From assembly GCA_031261085.1 (NCBI GenBank), contig JAISKB010000014.1, forward strand, positions 1 through 64,000: a stretch of DNA of 64,000 bases. Direction: 5' to 3'. Numbering within the stretch: the stretch's first letter is position 1; every line of letters begins with the position of its first letter. The notes beneath the pieces were generated by a model, which saw only the letters and a program-made list of their open reading frames with translations, had not been told where the DNA came from and did not search any database. Made by a program: the position numbers and the translations under genes. Of the stretch, positions 50,017 to 59,444 are shown one piece after another. Source of the DNA: Christensenellaceae bacterium (GTDB lineage: Bacteria > Bacillota > Clostridia > Christensenellales > CAG-138).

Positions 50017-50994
50017 TCACTCCCCCTTTGCGGCCGGCGTTTTTTGGCCGGGCGCCAGCTTGTAAACAATGCGGCCATATGCCCTGGACAGTACCGGCAT
50101 CAAGCCCTTGGGCATAGCCAGTACCGAAATCATTAAAATCAAGCCGTATATCGGCAGGCGCAAATTATCCACAGCCCGCAGCGCCTCAGGTACAAAGCTG
50201 AAAATGATGGCTCCCAGCACCGGGCCCATTATGGTGCCCTTGCCGCCGATAATCAGCATCAGCAATATCGTGACGGTATAGCTGAAGGTTATTACATCCG
50301 TACTGATAAAGTGTGTATAGTGGGCATAAAACCCACCCGCGATGCCCGCGAAAAAGCCTCCCACCACCGCGGCGACCATGGAGTACCGGGCAAAGCTGAT
50401 GCCTACCGAGTTTGCCAAGGCCTCGTGCTCTCGCAGGGCCACAAAGGCGCGGCCTGTGCGGGAATCCACAATACGATAGCAGATGAACACCGTGATTACC
50501 GCCAATACCAGCCCAAAATAATAGGATGATATCTTTGATTTGATTATCAAGCCGAAAATAACGGGCGGGGGGATTTCCCTCAGGCCCATTGGCCCATTGG
50601 TGACCGCAGTGGAGTTATTGATAACGAGGCGCACGATCTCCGCAAAAGCGGTGGTCATAATCACAAAATAAGAGCCGCGCATCCGAAACGTGACCAACCC
50701 TATCAAAAAGCTGCAAACCACCGTAAACAAACCCGCCAGCAGCATGGCCAGCAGCACAGGTACCCCCAGCTTGATGGCCAGCAAGGCCGATGCATAGCCG
50801 CCCAGCCCCAAAAAGGTTTGGTGCCCCAAAGATAGTTGGCCTATATAGCCTGTGAGCAAATTGAGCCCCTGCGTCAACATGATATACATCATGGCCAATA
50901 CGCAAATGTGCATGAAGTATTCTGATTTCACAAACAAAGGCAGCACGGCGGCCACAGCCAGCAATACGAATACCGGCAGTTTTTTCATATTCAT
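50017..50994 (-). CDS. livM: Branched-chain amino acid-type ABC permease LivM
   Basis: A 325-aa permease with about nine membrane helices: LTQGLNLLTGYIGQLSLGHQ and TFLGLGGYASALLA (family signature), RGSYFVIMTTAFAEIVRLVI, and the coupling region GRAFVALREHEALANSVGIS. TVTILLMLIIGGKGTIMGPV lies near the end. ATG 50994 follows GGGAAGGA by eight bases. Confidence 0.95.
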   Translation of the reverse strand: MNMKKLPVFVLLAVAAVLPLFVKSEYFMHICVLAMMYIMLTQGLNLLTGYIGQLSLGHQTFLGLGGYASALLAIKLGVPVLLAMLLAGLFTVVCSFLIGLVTFRMRGSYFVIMTTAFAEIVRLVINNSTAVTNGPMGLREIPPPVIFGLIIKSKISSYYFGLVLAVITVFICYRIVDSRTGRAFVALREHEALANSVGISFARYSMVAAVVGGFFAGIAGGFYAHYTHFISTDVITFSYTVTILLMLIIGGKGTIMGPVLGAIIFSFVPEALRAVDNLRLPIYGLILMISVLAMPKGLMPVLSRAYGRIVYKLAPGQKTPAAKGE

Positions 50995-51051
50995 GCGTGT
51001 ATCCTTCCCTAGAAGCATTTTATGTAAGCGGGCGAAGCGCGAAAAAGCCCA

Positions 51052-51918
51052 TTAAAGTTCCTTTTTGCTGAACAGCCCATTGGGGCGGAATACCAGCACC
51101 AAGATAACGATGATAAAGCTGTAAGCGTCCTTATATGCCGCTGAAAGATAGCCCGCACCCAAGGACTCCACCACGCCCAGCAGAAATCCCCCAAATATGG
51201 CGCCCGGGATGTTTCCTATGCCGCCCACGATGGCGATGGCCCAGGCCTTCGTTGTGACGGAGGAACCCATAAAGGGTGAAATGGTCAAATAGCTGCCGCA
51301 CAGTACGCCCGCCAGGCCCGCCAATGCGCTGCCATATGCAAACGTAAGCGCGTATATTTTGCGGATGCTGATGCCCGTCATGGCCGCCACATCCTTATCC
51401 TGGAACGTGGCGCGCATCGCACGGCCCAATTTGGTTCGGTGGATGATGATTTGGGTGAATACGATGACCGCTATGGTAACTATCAGCACGAAAATGCGCA
51501 AAGACGTGAAGGTAAGGCCGCCTATCGTTAACGGTTTAAGCGGAAATGGGGTGGGTATGGTGCGCGGCACGTTGCCCCAGAGCATAAACACGCTGTTTTG
51601 CAGGAATATGGAAAGCCCCACCGTTACTATAGCTGTAGTAACAATCGGCACCTCGTATAGCCGCCGCATGAGAATACGCTCGAACACAAGCCCCAGCATA
51701 AAGCAGATCGCCACCGTAACGATGATGCTTAAGAAGAAGTTGAGATGCAGCGCTTGGGTGACCCAAAAGGCCACTACGCCGCCCAGCATATAAAATTCCC
51801 CATGGGCATAATTCAAAATTTGCATCAGGCCAAACACCATGGTAAGGCCGATCGTAAGCAAAGCATATGTGGATCCGATGATTAGGCCGTTTGCCAATTG
51901 CTGGAAAAACTCTAACAT
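51052..51918 (-). CDS. livH: Branched-chain amino acid-type ABC permease LivH
   Basis: A 288-aa permease: ANGLIIGSTYALLTIGLTMV, GLMQILNYAHGEFYMLGGVV (family signature), RAMRATFQDKDVAAMTGISI coupling segment and AWAIAIVGGIGNIPGAIFGG. It pairs with LivM. It lies 33 codons before livM and 86 bases after the binding-protein gene. Confidence 0.95.
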   Translation of the reverse strand: MLEFFQQLANGLIIGSTYALLTIGLTMVFGLMQILNYAHGEFYMLGGVVAFWVTQALHLNFFLSIIVTVAICFMLGLVFERILMRRLYEVPIVTTAIVTVGLSIFLQNSVFMLWGNVPRTIPTPFPLKPLTIGGLTFTSLRIFVLIVTIAVIVFTQIIIHRTKLGRAMRATFQDKDVAAMTGISIRKIYALTFAYGSALAGLAGVLCGSYLTISPFMGSSVTTKAWAIAIVGGIGNIPGAIFGGFLLGVVESLGAGYLSAAYKDAYSFIIVILVLVFRPNGLFSKKEL

Positions 51919-52005
51919 ATAGGTATTTCCCCCTTATGATACGAAACGCGTAAGACATCCGTCGGGAACCCGGCCGCAAAAGCCAGGCCCCGACAATTGG
52001 CAATG

Positions 52006-53229
52006 TCACTTTTTGTAATCGATGATCTCGATGCTGTTATCCTCTTTTATTTGGGTGAGGATGACTTCGCCGTGGGATTGGCCAAATTCATCGAACTTTA
52101 TCGTGCTGCGAAGGCCTTCATATTCAAGGCTCCGCAAAGCATCGCGTATAGCCGTACGGTCCGCACTGCCGGCCTCTGCTATTGCCTGGGCAATAATTTC
52201 TACCGCGCTCACGCCCTGCACCACAAAGTAATCCAACGCGGTGTCGCTGTTGGCGGCATTCCATTCCTCGGTAAAAGCCTTGTTCTTTTCGTTGGGCACG
52301 CCGCCCACCATGCCATCTTCCGCATAGTATTCAATGAAATATACGCCCTGCGCCGCATCGCCAATCAACGAGCGTACCATGGAGGCATTGTTCCCGCTGG
52401 TGGACAGTATTTTAAAATCACCCATGCCGGATTCCACCATCTGACGGATAAGCGTCGAGCAGGATTCCACATCCTGTGTGATAATCACCGAAGTCGCGCC
52501 CGAATTTTTGATTTTGGTAAGCTGGGTGAGATAGTTGCCTTCGCCGATGATGATGCCCTCGGTGGTCACCGTTTTGGCGCCGACGCCTTCCAGCACGGGG
52601 ATGTAGTTTTGGGTTACCGAGAGGCCCCAGTCGTTATCTACCGGCATATAGGCCACTTGTTCAAAACCCAGCGCAGGCAGATAAGGGCCTACCATCTCCG
52701 CATCGATGCCATTGGTAGAGCTTATGCGGAAAGCCCACTCGCTGCCCGAGGTAATGGCCGGGGATGTCGCTATGGGCTCTAGCATTACAACGCCGTTTTC
52801 TTCACACAGCGGCAATGCGGCCAACGAGGCGGAGCTGCCATAACAGCCTACAATAATGTTTACCTTGTCCTGGTGAATCAGTTTTTCCACAGCGCTCATG
52901 GCAAGGGCCGGGTCGCTGGATTGGGTGTCCTCAAAGATGATCTCGATAGGAGAGCCGTTCACGCCGCCCGCGGCATTGATTTTATTGGCGGCAAATTCCA
53001 TGCCTTTGCGTACCCGCGCGCCGGATACGCCCGCCGAGCTGCTCAAAGGCAGCACCGCGCCGATCTTTATCGCTTCCCCCGAAGGAGCGGCAGCCGGTGC
53101 TTCCCCTGGGGCGGCAGCCGGAGCAGAAGCGGGCGCCGTTGGCGCGGAAGCGCTCCCGCTGCATGCCGCCAATAGGTTGGCCAGCATGAGGATGGTGAGT
53201 ACAAGCGCTAAGAATCTTCCCTTTTTCAT
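52006..53229 (-). CDS. LivK-type substrate-binding lipoprotein
   Basis: A 407-aa extracellular binding protein: lipobox LLAAC (LALVLTILMLANLLAAC), an Ala/Pro linker (about 25-50), then a Peripla_BP_6 domain (IKIGAVLPLSSSAGVSGARV; NAAGGVNGSPIEIIFEDTQS; AEAGSADRTAIRDALRSL; VILTQIKEDNSIEIIDYKK). Such proteins bind branched-chain amino acids, amides, aromatic acids or urea. The ligand is probably the substrate of the pathway encoded around it. It sits between the LLM and permease genes. Confidence 0.94.
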   Translation of the reverse strand: MKKGRFLALVLTILMLANLLAACSGSASAPTAPASAPAAAPGEAPAAAPSGEAIKIGAVLPLSSSAGVSGARVRKGMEFAANKINAAGGVNGSPIEIIFEDTQSSDPALAMSAVEKLIHQDKVNIIVGCYGSSASLAALPLCEENGVVMLEPIATSPAITSGSEWAFRISSTNGIDAEMVGPYLPALGFEQVAYMPVDNDWGLSVTQNYIPVLEGVGAKTVTTEGIIIGEGNYLTQLTKIKNSGATSVIITQDVESCSTLIRQMVESGMGDFKILSTSGNNASMVRSLIGDAAQGVYFIEYYAEDGMVGGVPNEKNKAFTEEWNAANSDTALDYFVVQGVSAVEIIAQAIAEAGSADRTAIRDALRSLEYEGLRSTIKFDEFGQSHGEVILTQIKEDNSIEIIDYKK

Positions 53230-53267
53230 TACTTTTCCTCGCTTTCTTTTTTTGGTAGAGTTTGGGA

Positions 53268-54290
53268 CTATTTGACAAACTCCGGCATGACCGTTTCGGA
53301 AAAATACTGCATCATGTCCAAAGTATGGTCCACGGTTTTTGTGCTGAACAGCATAGCGGCAAAGGTAGTGACGCCGGCCTCCACATAGCGCCCAATGCGC
53401 TCCTTGATATATTCCGGGCTGCCTACCAGCGAGATATCCCGATAATCCAGCTGCTGGTTTTTGAGCGTAGTATTCTTTAACGAAAGCTGATGCTTATACA
53501 TTTGAGATTCCCGGTACCCGGCCTCAGCTTCCTCCTGCGTATTTGCAACATATACGAAGAACTGCGGCGCTACATCCAGCCCGCTCATATCGCGGCCCGT
53601 CCGCTCGGCTATCGCATATATCTCATCCAGGCCGGAGCGCACCTGCTCTACCGGCAGCGCCGCAGGCAGCCAGCCATTGCCATGCCGCGCTACCCGGCGC
53701 CTGCCCACATCCGAGTTGCCGCCGATATACACCGGCAGCGGGGTTTGCACCGGCGGCGGGTAACATTCCACATCGTTGAATTCGTAGTATTTCCCGCCGT
53801 ATGAGCAGCTTTTCCCTCCCCACAGCAGGGTGAGCGCTTCCAGCATTTCATCCAGCATTTCGCCCCGTTTAAACCCTTCTACCTTGCTGCCAAACGTGTT
53901 TTGGAATTCCTCCAAATACGCGCCTATACCAGTGGCAAGCAGCACCCGTCCCCCGGATAGATGATCCAAAGTAGCCACTTCCTTGGCGACGATTACCGGA
54001 TGACGGAATGGAGCCACCAATAGCGCGGTGCAGACCTTAATCGTGCTGGTAGCCTGCGCTACCGCCGCCAGCGTAATCAGCGGCGCGTAATAGCGCGGCG
54101 CGGTACCAAATTCTTCCTTCACATACCGCTGCGTAAGCACATGGTCGTTACCCCATACGGAGTCATACCCCATTTTTTCTGCAGCCTGGGCAATGCGTAC
54201 ATTGTCTTGGGCGCTTGCAAACGGGATAGGGTACATCAGCCCTTCTTCGCCGGTAGGGATACCCACACCAAAGCGAATTTTCTTGCTCAT
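53268..54290 (-). CDS. LLM-class (F420-type) oxidoreductase 2
   Basis: A 340-aa luciferase-like monooxygenase-fold protein: FGVGIPTGEEGLMYPIPFAS, AEKMGYDSVWGNDHVLTQRY, TSTIKVCTALLVAPFRHPVI, LSGGRVLLATGIGAYLEEF and LPVYIGGNSDVGRRRVARHG. It resembles F420-dependent members (Mer/glucose-6-phosphate dehydrogenase type) more than FMN monooxygenases of the ssuD type, but the cofactor cannot be fixed by eye. Second of two LLM genes in tandem; they are different proteins, not copies. Confidence 0.88.
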   Translation of the reverse strand: MSKKIRFGVGIPTGEEGLMYPIPFASAQDNVRIAQAAEKMGYDSVWGNDHVLTQRYVKEEFGTAPRYYAPLITLAAVAQATSTIKVCTALLVAPFRHPVIVAKEVATLDHLSGGRVLLATGIGAYLEEFQNTFGSKVEGFKRGEMLDEMLEALTLLWGGKSCSYGGKYYEFNDVECYPPPVQTPLPVYIGGNSDVGRRRVARHGNGWLPAALPVEQVRSGLDEIYAIAERTGRDMSGLDVAPQFFVYVANTQEEAEAGYRESQMYKHQLSLKNTTLKNQQLDYRDISLVGSPEYIKERIGRYVEAGVTTFAAMLFSTKTVDHTLDMMQYFSETVMPEFVK

Positions 54291-54325
54291 ATGACTTCCT
54301 CCTCTTCCTCTTTATAAAAAACGAA

Positions 54326-55333
54326 TTATTCCAATACCTCAAACAGGTAGCGCCGCACGGATGCCATGTTTTCCTCCATGGGCATTTCGTCATACTCGAA
54401 GACCACCGGCTGGGTAACCCCTGCATCCAGCAGCCCCTGCAGGCGCGCACGGCATTCTTGCGGGGTGCCGGATATCGTCAGCTTATCCAGCATATCCTCC
54501 GTCACAAGATCCACCCTGGGGTTGGCCTGCAAAAAGCCTTCTCTAAACAAAGACGCTTTCTCCGCGCTTATGCCCGCCCTGCGCATGATAGGATGATCCC
54601 CATGCAAGCCCATATAATAGGCCAGCTTCTTCTTCACGCGCTCCCTGGCCCTTTGCCGATCCTCATCTATGCTGAAGAGCAGATATGCCGCAATGGTAAA
54701 ATCATCGCCAAGCTCCCGCCCGGCCTCTTGGGCGCCCACAGCCAGCTGCTCCTTCACCCAGCGTACATACTCGGCCGATGTGCCCACCGAAAGCAACACG
54801 CCATCGGCTAACCGGCCCGCCATACGAAGCAGCTTTTCGGATTTCACGCCATAGATCAGCGGGAGCTTGCCATGCACCGGCACTTTTGGCACAATACCAG
54901 CCGTGTGGAACACTTGGCCATCCAGGTTTATCCTCTCTCCATTAAACATGCCGCGCAGTATTTGGGTACATTCCTCCAAAGAAGGCAGTATTTGCCCAAA
55001 GGGGATGCCCATCTGCTTCTCTATCCAAATGGCGTTGCTGGAGCCCAGCCCCAGCAGCAAACGCCCGCCAGCGTACTCGTGCAGCGCTGCGGCCTCCATC
55101 GCAATCAAGGCCGGATGCCTTGTATAAGGGTTGAGCACGCCAATGCCAATATCGATGTTGCTGGTGGCCGCGGCACAGGCGGTGGCAATGGTAAATGCGC
55201 CGCCGCAAAAGTAATCCTCCGCCACCCAGCAAGCGCCATACCCCATCCTTTCGGCCAGCGCCGCATATGCCACAGTTTTTTTGATGGCCGTTTCTCCCAG
55301 CACGCCTATACCAAAGTTCCGCTTTTGCTTCAT
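54326..55333 (-). CDS. LLM-class (F420-type, Mer-like) oxidoreductase 1
   Basis: A 335-aa LLM protein resembling methylene-tetrahydromethanopterin reductase-like enzymes: RNFGIGVLGETAIKKTVAYA, MGYGACWVAEDYFCGGAFTI, TSNIDIGIGVLNPYTRHPAL, YAGGRLLLGLGSSNAIWIEK and LPLIYGVKSEKLLRMAGRLA. The last is the IYG...MAG..ADG pattern of the F420-binding group. Its start overlaps the stop of the molybdenum subunit (ATGA), so it is co-translated with it. It could reduce an unsaturated or imine intermediate. Confidence 0.88.
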   Translation of the reverse strand: MKQKRNFGIGVLGETAIKKTVAYAALAERMGYGACWVAEDYFCGGAFTIATACAAATSNIDIGIGVLNPYTRHPALIAMEAAALHEYAGGRLLLGLGSSNAIWIEKQMGIPFGQILPSLEECTQILRGMFNGERINLDGQVFHTAGIVPKVPVHGKLPLIYGVKSEKLLRMAGRLADGVLLSVGTSAEYVRWVKEQLAVGAQEAGRELGDDFTIAAYLLFSIDEDRQRARERVKKKLAYYMGLHGDHPIMRRAGISAEKASLFREGFLQANPRVDLVTEDMLDKLTISGTPQECRARLQGLLDAGVTQPVVFEYDEMPMEENMASVRRYLFEVLE

Positions 55334-57660
55334 GCCTGCCCCTCCTTTGCTGCCTGCGCCATAACCCGCCGCACCACGCCCTTCACCTTTTCTGCGGTAA
55401 ACGGCATTTGCGTGATTCGTTCCCCCAAGGCATCGGCCAACGCGTTGCCAATAGCGGACGCTACCGGCACGATGGTGGGCTCGCCCAGCCCTTTGGCCCC
55501 CATAGGCCCTACCGGGTCGCAGCCTTGGGCAAAGCCGGTCGTGATTTTGGGAACATCCTTGAACGTTGGCAGCTTATAATCCAAAAAGCTGTTGTTGAGC
55601 ATGTGACCATCCGTGCCATAGCAATAGTTTTCGTACAGCGCAAACCCTATGCCCTGCGCTACGCCACCTTCTATTTGCCCTTCCGCCAGCATGGGGTTTA
55701 TCAGTTTGCCGGCGTCATGTACCGCATAATAATTTAGCACCTCGACCTTGCCGGTATCCTTATCCACCTCTACTTCAGCCACATGCGCGGCAAAGGAGTA
55801 TGCGCAGGATATATTGCCATACTTGGTGACCTTATCGGCAATCACCACATCCGGCGGGATAAAAAAGCCATCACAGCGCAGGTTCGTGCCCGCGTGGGCA
55901 TAGATGTACTGCAGCGAAACCTCGGCCACAGTGGCGCTCCAGCCCGTGCCATCCGTTACAATGCCCTGATGGATCGTAAAGGTATCCACATCTCCGCCAC
56001 GCATACCAGCGGCGGTTTCCAACAGCGCGCGGCGCACAGCCGCAGCCGCATGGCGCACGGCATTCCCGCCGTTTACCGTGATGCGGCTGGCAAACGCGCC
56101 AAACGCGAAGCCCGCGTATTCGGTATCCACACGCAGCACGCGCACGCTTTCCATCGGCAGGCCAATCTCCTGGGCCGCAATTTGGGCAAATACCGTGCTT
56201 GCCCCCTGGCCAAGATCCCCTTCGGCACACATCACCATCGCTTCTCCGCTCTCATTCATGCTGATATAGGCGGTGGAGCCGTCAAACGCGGGGAAGCAGG
56301 AACGGTTGCCATTCACATGGATGACGCAGCTCATGCCTATGCCATAGCCAAAACGGTTGGCTTTACGCTTTTCTTCCCAGCCGGATATGCGTTTGACCTC
56401 ATGGATGCACTGCTCCAGCTCGCAGCTGTTTATCTTCCAGCCATGAGCGGTGACATACCCCGGATGCACTGCGTTTACGATGCGGATTTGAGCGGGATCC
56501 ATAGCTAGCTCTTTGGCCAGCATATCCATCATGCTTTCCACCATAAATGTGCCCTGTGGATTGCCAAACCCCCGGAACGTGCCGGTGGATACTTTGTTTG
56601 TGTATATCAGCTTGGCCGTGGTGCGGATGTTTTCAAAGCGATATAGGTTTTCGATACGCGTCGCCGCGGTATCTATCACGATAGGCGAATTGATGCAGTA
56701 GGCGCCGTTATCCGCCAGCACCAAGGTTTCCTTGGCCAATATGCGGCCGGTTCTATCCGCCCCCATCTTCAGCTTCATGCGCATGGGTACCCGGCTTGGG
56801 GTGCAAGCTAAATCCTCCCGGCGAGAATACATCATTTTTACAGGGCGCCCGGCCTTGCGAGCCAGTACCGCCGTTGCCGGTATGATGTGCTGCCAAACCT
56901 TGCCTCCAAAGCCGCCGCCCAAAAACGTTTGGTGTATGCGCACTTTGCCCAGTGGCAGGCCCAGCACTTGCGCTGTCTTTTCGCGGATAGAACCGCCTGG
57001 GCTTTGGGTATTGGCATAAATATCCGCGTTGCCATATGCATCAAAGGCCGCCAAGCAAGCCTGTGGCTCTATATACGCCGGATGAGCCGGCGAAGTCTCA
57101 AAGGTTTCTTCCAAAATTACATCGCATTTTGCAAAGGCCGCATCCACATCGCCCCTGCTATAGGTTATTTGATGGGCTATATTTTCCGGCGTCACATCAT
57201 GCACCAAGGGGGCGCCCGGGGCCATGGCTTCATCTAGCGTATACACGGCGGGCAATACTTCGTATTCCACCTTAATCAGCTTTAACGCCCTGTGCGCGGT
57301 GTCTTCATCCACCGCCGCCACCGCCGCCACTTCATCGCCTACAAAGCGCACTTCATCCTTTGCAAATATATAGTGATCCGAATACTGCGAAAATCCAATC
57401 AGCTCCCCGGATGTATCCGCCCAGGTGACGACCGCCCTCACGCCGGGCAATCGCTGCGCCTCGGCAGCATCTATACTCAGGATTTTCGCATGGGGGTGGG
57501 GGCTGCGCAGCACCCTGCCATATAACATTCCCGGCATCTCCACATCCGCGCCATATATCGCCTTGCCCGTTACCTTTTCGCACGCATCCACCATGGGCAC
57601 GCTCTGGCCGACCACGCCCTGATCGGTATCGGCAACGATGGCAGCATGTATCTTAGTCAT
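55330..57660 (-). CDS. Molybdenum hydroxylase large subunit (xanthine dehydrogenase family)
   Basis: A 776-aa molybdopterin-binding subunit. Visible active-site elements: VGQSVPMVDACEKVTGKAIY, FLGGGFGGKVWQ (pterin binding), TGTFRGFGNPQGTF (substrate arginine region), EGDLGQGASTVFAQIAAQEI, VAQGIGFALYE and the catalytic glutamate in GAKGLGEPTIVP. It lacks the AYRCSFR loop of CO dehydrogenase, so it is a hydroxylase of an aldehyde or N-heterocycle. ATG 57660 is preferred: GGAGG is five bases upstream, while ATG 57666 touches that site. Confidence 0.95.
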   Translation of the reverse strand: MTKIHAAIVADTDQGVVGQSVPMVDACEKVTGKAIYGADVEMPGMLYGRVLRSPHPHAKILSIDAAEAQRLPGVRAVVTWADTSGELIGFSQYSDHYIFAKDEVRFVGDEVAAVAAVDEDTAHRALKLIKVEYEVLPAVYTLDEAMAPGAPLVHDVTPENIAHQITYSRGDVDAAFAKCDVILEETFETSPAHPAYIEPQACLAAFDAYGNADIYANTQSPGGSIREKTAQVLGLPLGKVRIHQTFLGGGFGGKVWQHIIPATAVLARKAGRPVKMMYSRREDLACTPSRVPMRMKLKMGADRTGRILAKETLVLADNGAYCINSPIVIDTAATRIENLYRFENIRTTAKLIYTNKVSTGTFRGFGNPQGTFMVESMMDMLAKELAMDPAQIRIVNAVHPGYVTAHGWKINSCELEQCIHEVKRISGWEEKRKANRFGYGIGMSCVIHVNGNRSCFPAFDGSTAYISMNESGEAMVMCAEGDLGQGASTVFAQIAAQEIGLPMESVRVLRVDTEYAGFAFGAFASRITVNGGNAVRHAAAAVRRALLETAAGMRGGDVDTFTIHQGIVTDGTGWSATVAEVSLQYIYAHAGTNLRCDGFFIPPDVVIADKVTKYGNISCAYSFAAHVAEVEVDKDTGKVEVLNYYAVHDAGKLINPMLAEGQIEGGVAQGIGFALYENYCYGTDGHMLNNSFLDYKLPTFKDVPKITTGFAQGCDPVGPMGAKGLGEPTIVPVASAIGNALADALGERITQMPFTAEKVKGVVRRVMAQAAKEGQA

Positions 57661-58141
57661 TGCCATCCTCCGTATACAGTACCTTAGCCGCTTCCTTCAC
57701 GGCGTCATATATTTTTTGATAGCCGGTACAGCGGCATAGGTTGCCCGCCAGCGCATCGGCAATTTCAGCATCATTTGGGCGATGGTTCCCCTGCAATAAG
57801 GCATAGGCGCTCATGAGCATGCCCGGCGTACAGTAGCCGCATTGCAGCGCGCCTTTTTCGATAAACGCGGTTTGCAGCGGGTGCAGCTTGCCGCCATCGG
57901 CCAGGCCTTCTACCGTTAAGATTTCACTTTTATCCGCTTTCACCGCCAATACAAGGCATGCGTTCACCGGCCGGCCATCCATAAGCACCGTGCAGGCGCC
58001 GCATTCACCTTCGCCACAGCCATATTTGGTGCCTGTTAACTTCAAGGTATCTCTGAGCAAAGAAAGCAGCGTACGGTTGGTTGCGACGGTAAGCGCATAT
58101 GCCTCGCCATTCACCTTAAAGGAAATATGCCTTTCATCCAT
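57653..58141 (-). CDS. Molybdenum hydroxylase iron-sulfur subunit
   Basis: A 162-aa subunit with two [2Fe-2S] clusters: plant-type ligands in YGCGEGECGACTVLMDG and C-terminal ligands in CGYCTPGMLMSA and NLCRCTGYQKI. It carries electrons from the molybdenum site to FAD. It overlaps both neighbours (start in the FAD-subunit stop, stop in the large-subunit start). Length is typical of separate-subunit enzymes. Confidence 0.97.
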   Translation of the reverse strand: MDERHISFKVNGEAYALTVATNRTLLSLLRDTLKLTGTKYGCGEGECGACTVLMDGRPVNACLVLAVKADKSEILTVEGLADGGKLHPLQTAFIEKGALQCGYCTPGMLMSAYALLQGNHRPNDAEIADALAGNLCRCTGYQKIYDAVKEAAKVLYTEDGND

Positions 58142-59012
58142 CCTCCCGCACCTCCTTGCCCAACTTTGCTGCGCAGCGCTCCAAGGCTCGCTTGGTCAAA
58201 ACGCCCACCATATCCCTGCGATATTCCGCACCGGCGCGGTAATCGGTAATGGGCCGGCACTGCTGGGCCGCCATCCGCGCACATCGATCGAGCAGTGACA
58301 AGCTCATGACCTGCCCCACAAGCTGCTCGCAGCCCTGTACCAATATGGGGGTGGGCGCCACCGCGTTAAGACCGATAACAAGGGATGTTACCGCGCTGTT
58401 ATCATCCAGGCCCACCATAGCGGCTACACCAACCATCGCTAAATCGGATGCTTTGCGCGGCCCGTGTTTACAATATGCGCTGGCGCAACCCACCGGCGGC
58501 GCAGTCAGCCGGATGGATAGCACCATCTCGCCGGGCAGCAGGGCGGTCTTCTTCGGCCCGGTAAAAAATTCGATTGCGGGCAATTGCCGGGAGCCATTCG
58601 CGCTCGCCAATGTGAGGGAACTGTTATACAGCAACACCGGGGCCCCAAGATCGGCCGAGGGCACCGCGTTGCACAAGTTGCCTGCCACGGTAGCTATGTT
58701 GCGCACCTGCGGCGTGCCCACACTGCCGGAGGCCTCCGCAAGCGCCGCATATTGCGGCAGGTTATGCGCCCATTCCATCACCTCATGATGGGTTGCCGCC
58801 GCGCCAATCACGACATGCTCGGTCTCTTCCCGTATCCCCTTAAGCGCATCGATGCCGCTAATATCCACCAGCGCCTCCGGCGAAAGCAGGCCCTCCTGCA
58901 TCTGTACCAATACATCCGTACCCCCGGCAATCAGCTTCGCAGAGCGCTGACCCAGCAATTGAACCGCCTCAGCCACCGCTGCCGGCGTATAATAAACAAA
59001 TGGTTCTATCAA
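58134..59012 (-). CDS. Molybdenum hydroxylase FAD-binding subunit
   Basis: A 292-aa FAD subunit: FVYYTPAAVAEAVQLLGQRS, KLIAGGTDVLVQMQEG (FAD binding), IGAAATHHEVMEW, TPQVRNIATVAGNLCNAVPS and the CO_deh_flav_C domain at the end. The likely start is TTG 59012: AAAGAGGTG lies six bases upstream and the protein then starts IEPFVYYTP. The frame opens further upstream to 59135, but that part crosses the promoter. First gene of the operon. Confidence 0.94.
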   Translation of the reverse strand: MIEPFVYYTPAAVAEAVQLLGQRSAKLIAGGTDVLVQMQEGLLSPEALVDISGIDALKGIREETEHVVIGAAATHHEVMEWAHNLPQYAALAEASGSVGTPQVRNIATVAGNLCNAVPSADLGAPVLLYNSSLTLASANGSRQLPAIEFFTGPKKTALLPGEMVLSIRLTAPPVGCASAYCKHGPRKASDLAMVGVAAMVGLDDNSAVTSLVIGLNAVAPTPILVQGCEQLVGQVMSLSLLDRCARMAAQQCRPITDYRAGAEYRRDMVGVLTKRALERCAAKLGKEVREDG

Positions 59013-59059
59013 GATGAACACCTCTTTAAAACTGTGTGGTATATGGAAAGATGTCGTAT

Positions 59060-59074
59060 ACTGTATAAACTGTA
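59060..59074. promoter_or_regulatory. Possible operator in the operon leader
   Basis: Two ACTGTA half-sites (59060-59065 and 59069-59074) are separated by three bases. They overlap the palindromes GTATAC and TGTACA. The block lies about 50 bases downstream of the predicted operon start, where a repressor such as the nearby YheO-type protein could bind. This is inferred from symmetry only. Confidence 0.3.
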
Positions 59075-59126
59075 CAAAATGCAAAGATATCGATTTTCGA
59101 CGCCTGCCAAGATTTAGGCTATAACA

Positions 59127-59155
59127 ACAATACACTGGTGATAATTTTATGTCAA
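59127..59155 (-). promoter_or_regulatory. Promoter of the molybdenum hydroxylase/F420 operon
   Basis: On the minus strand a perfect TTGACA (59155-59150) is followed after 17 bases by TATTGT (59132-59127). Transcription would start near 59120, giving a leader of about 108 bases. Confidence 0.75.
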
Positions 59156-59309
59156 CAATTTTAATAATTTTTATATATTAATTCAAATATATTTATTTAT
59201 TCACTTAAAATTATGCCATTTTATTATATAACAATACATTATATTATAAAAAGTACGTTTTTAATTTTCGTTATTTTTTATTAAGAATAACGATTGGCCG
59301 TTGTTTTCA
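59156..59309. other. AT-rich centre of the divergent regulatory region
   Basis: This is a strikingly AT-rich stretch (long runs such as TTTTATATATTAATTC and ATTATATTATAAAAAG) between the two divergent promoters in an otherwise GC-rich region. No gene or clear operator was recognised; it may be bent or easily melted control DNA. Confidence 0.5.
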
Positions 59310-59338
59310 TTGACTTTTTTGCATTATCTAAGTATACT
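59310..59338 (+). promoter_or_regulatory. Promoter of the cofE homologue
   Basis: TTGACT (59310-59315), a 17-bp spacer and TATACT (59333-59338) form a near-consensus promoter. Transcription would start near 59345, about 100 bases before the ATG. Confidence 0.8.
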
Positions 59339-59444
59339 TTGGAAAACGAAAACGAATTCGTCAGGAAAAATGCCTGCTCTCGCATTGTTAAGATAATTTT
59401 TTATCATTTATAGTTAAACCGCCGCTGCCCGCCAAGGAGATCAT

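Noticed and set aside
55330..57660. Aerobic-type CO dehydrogenase large subunit
   Set aside because: The AYRCSFR active-site loop is missing; the corresponding sequence is TGTFRGFGNPQ as in hydroxylases.
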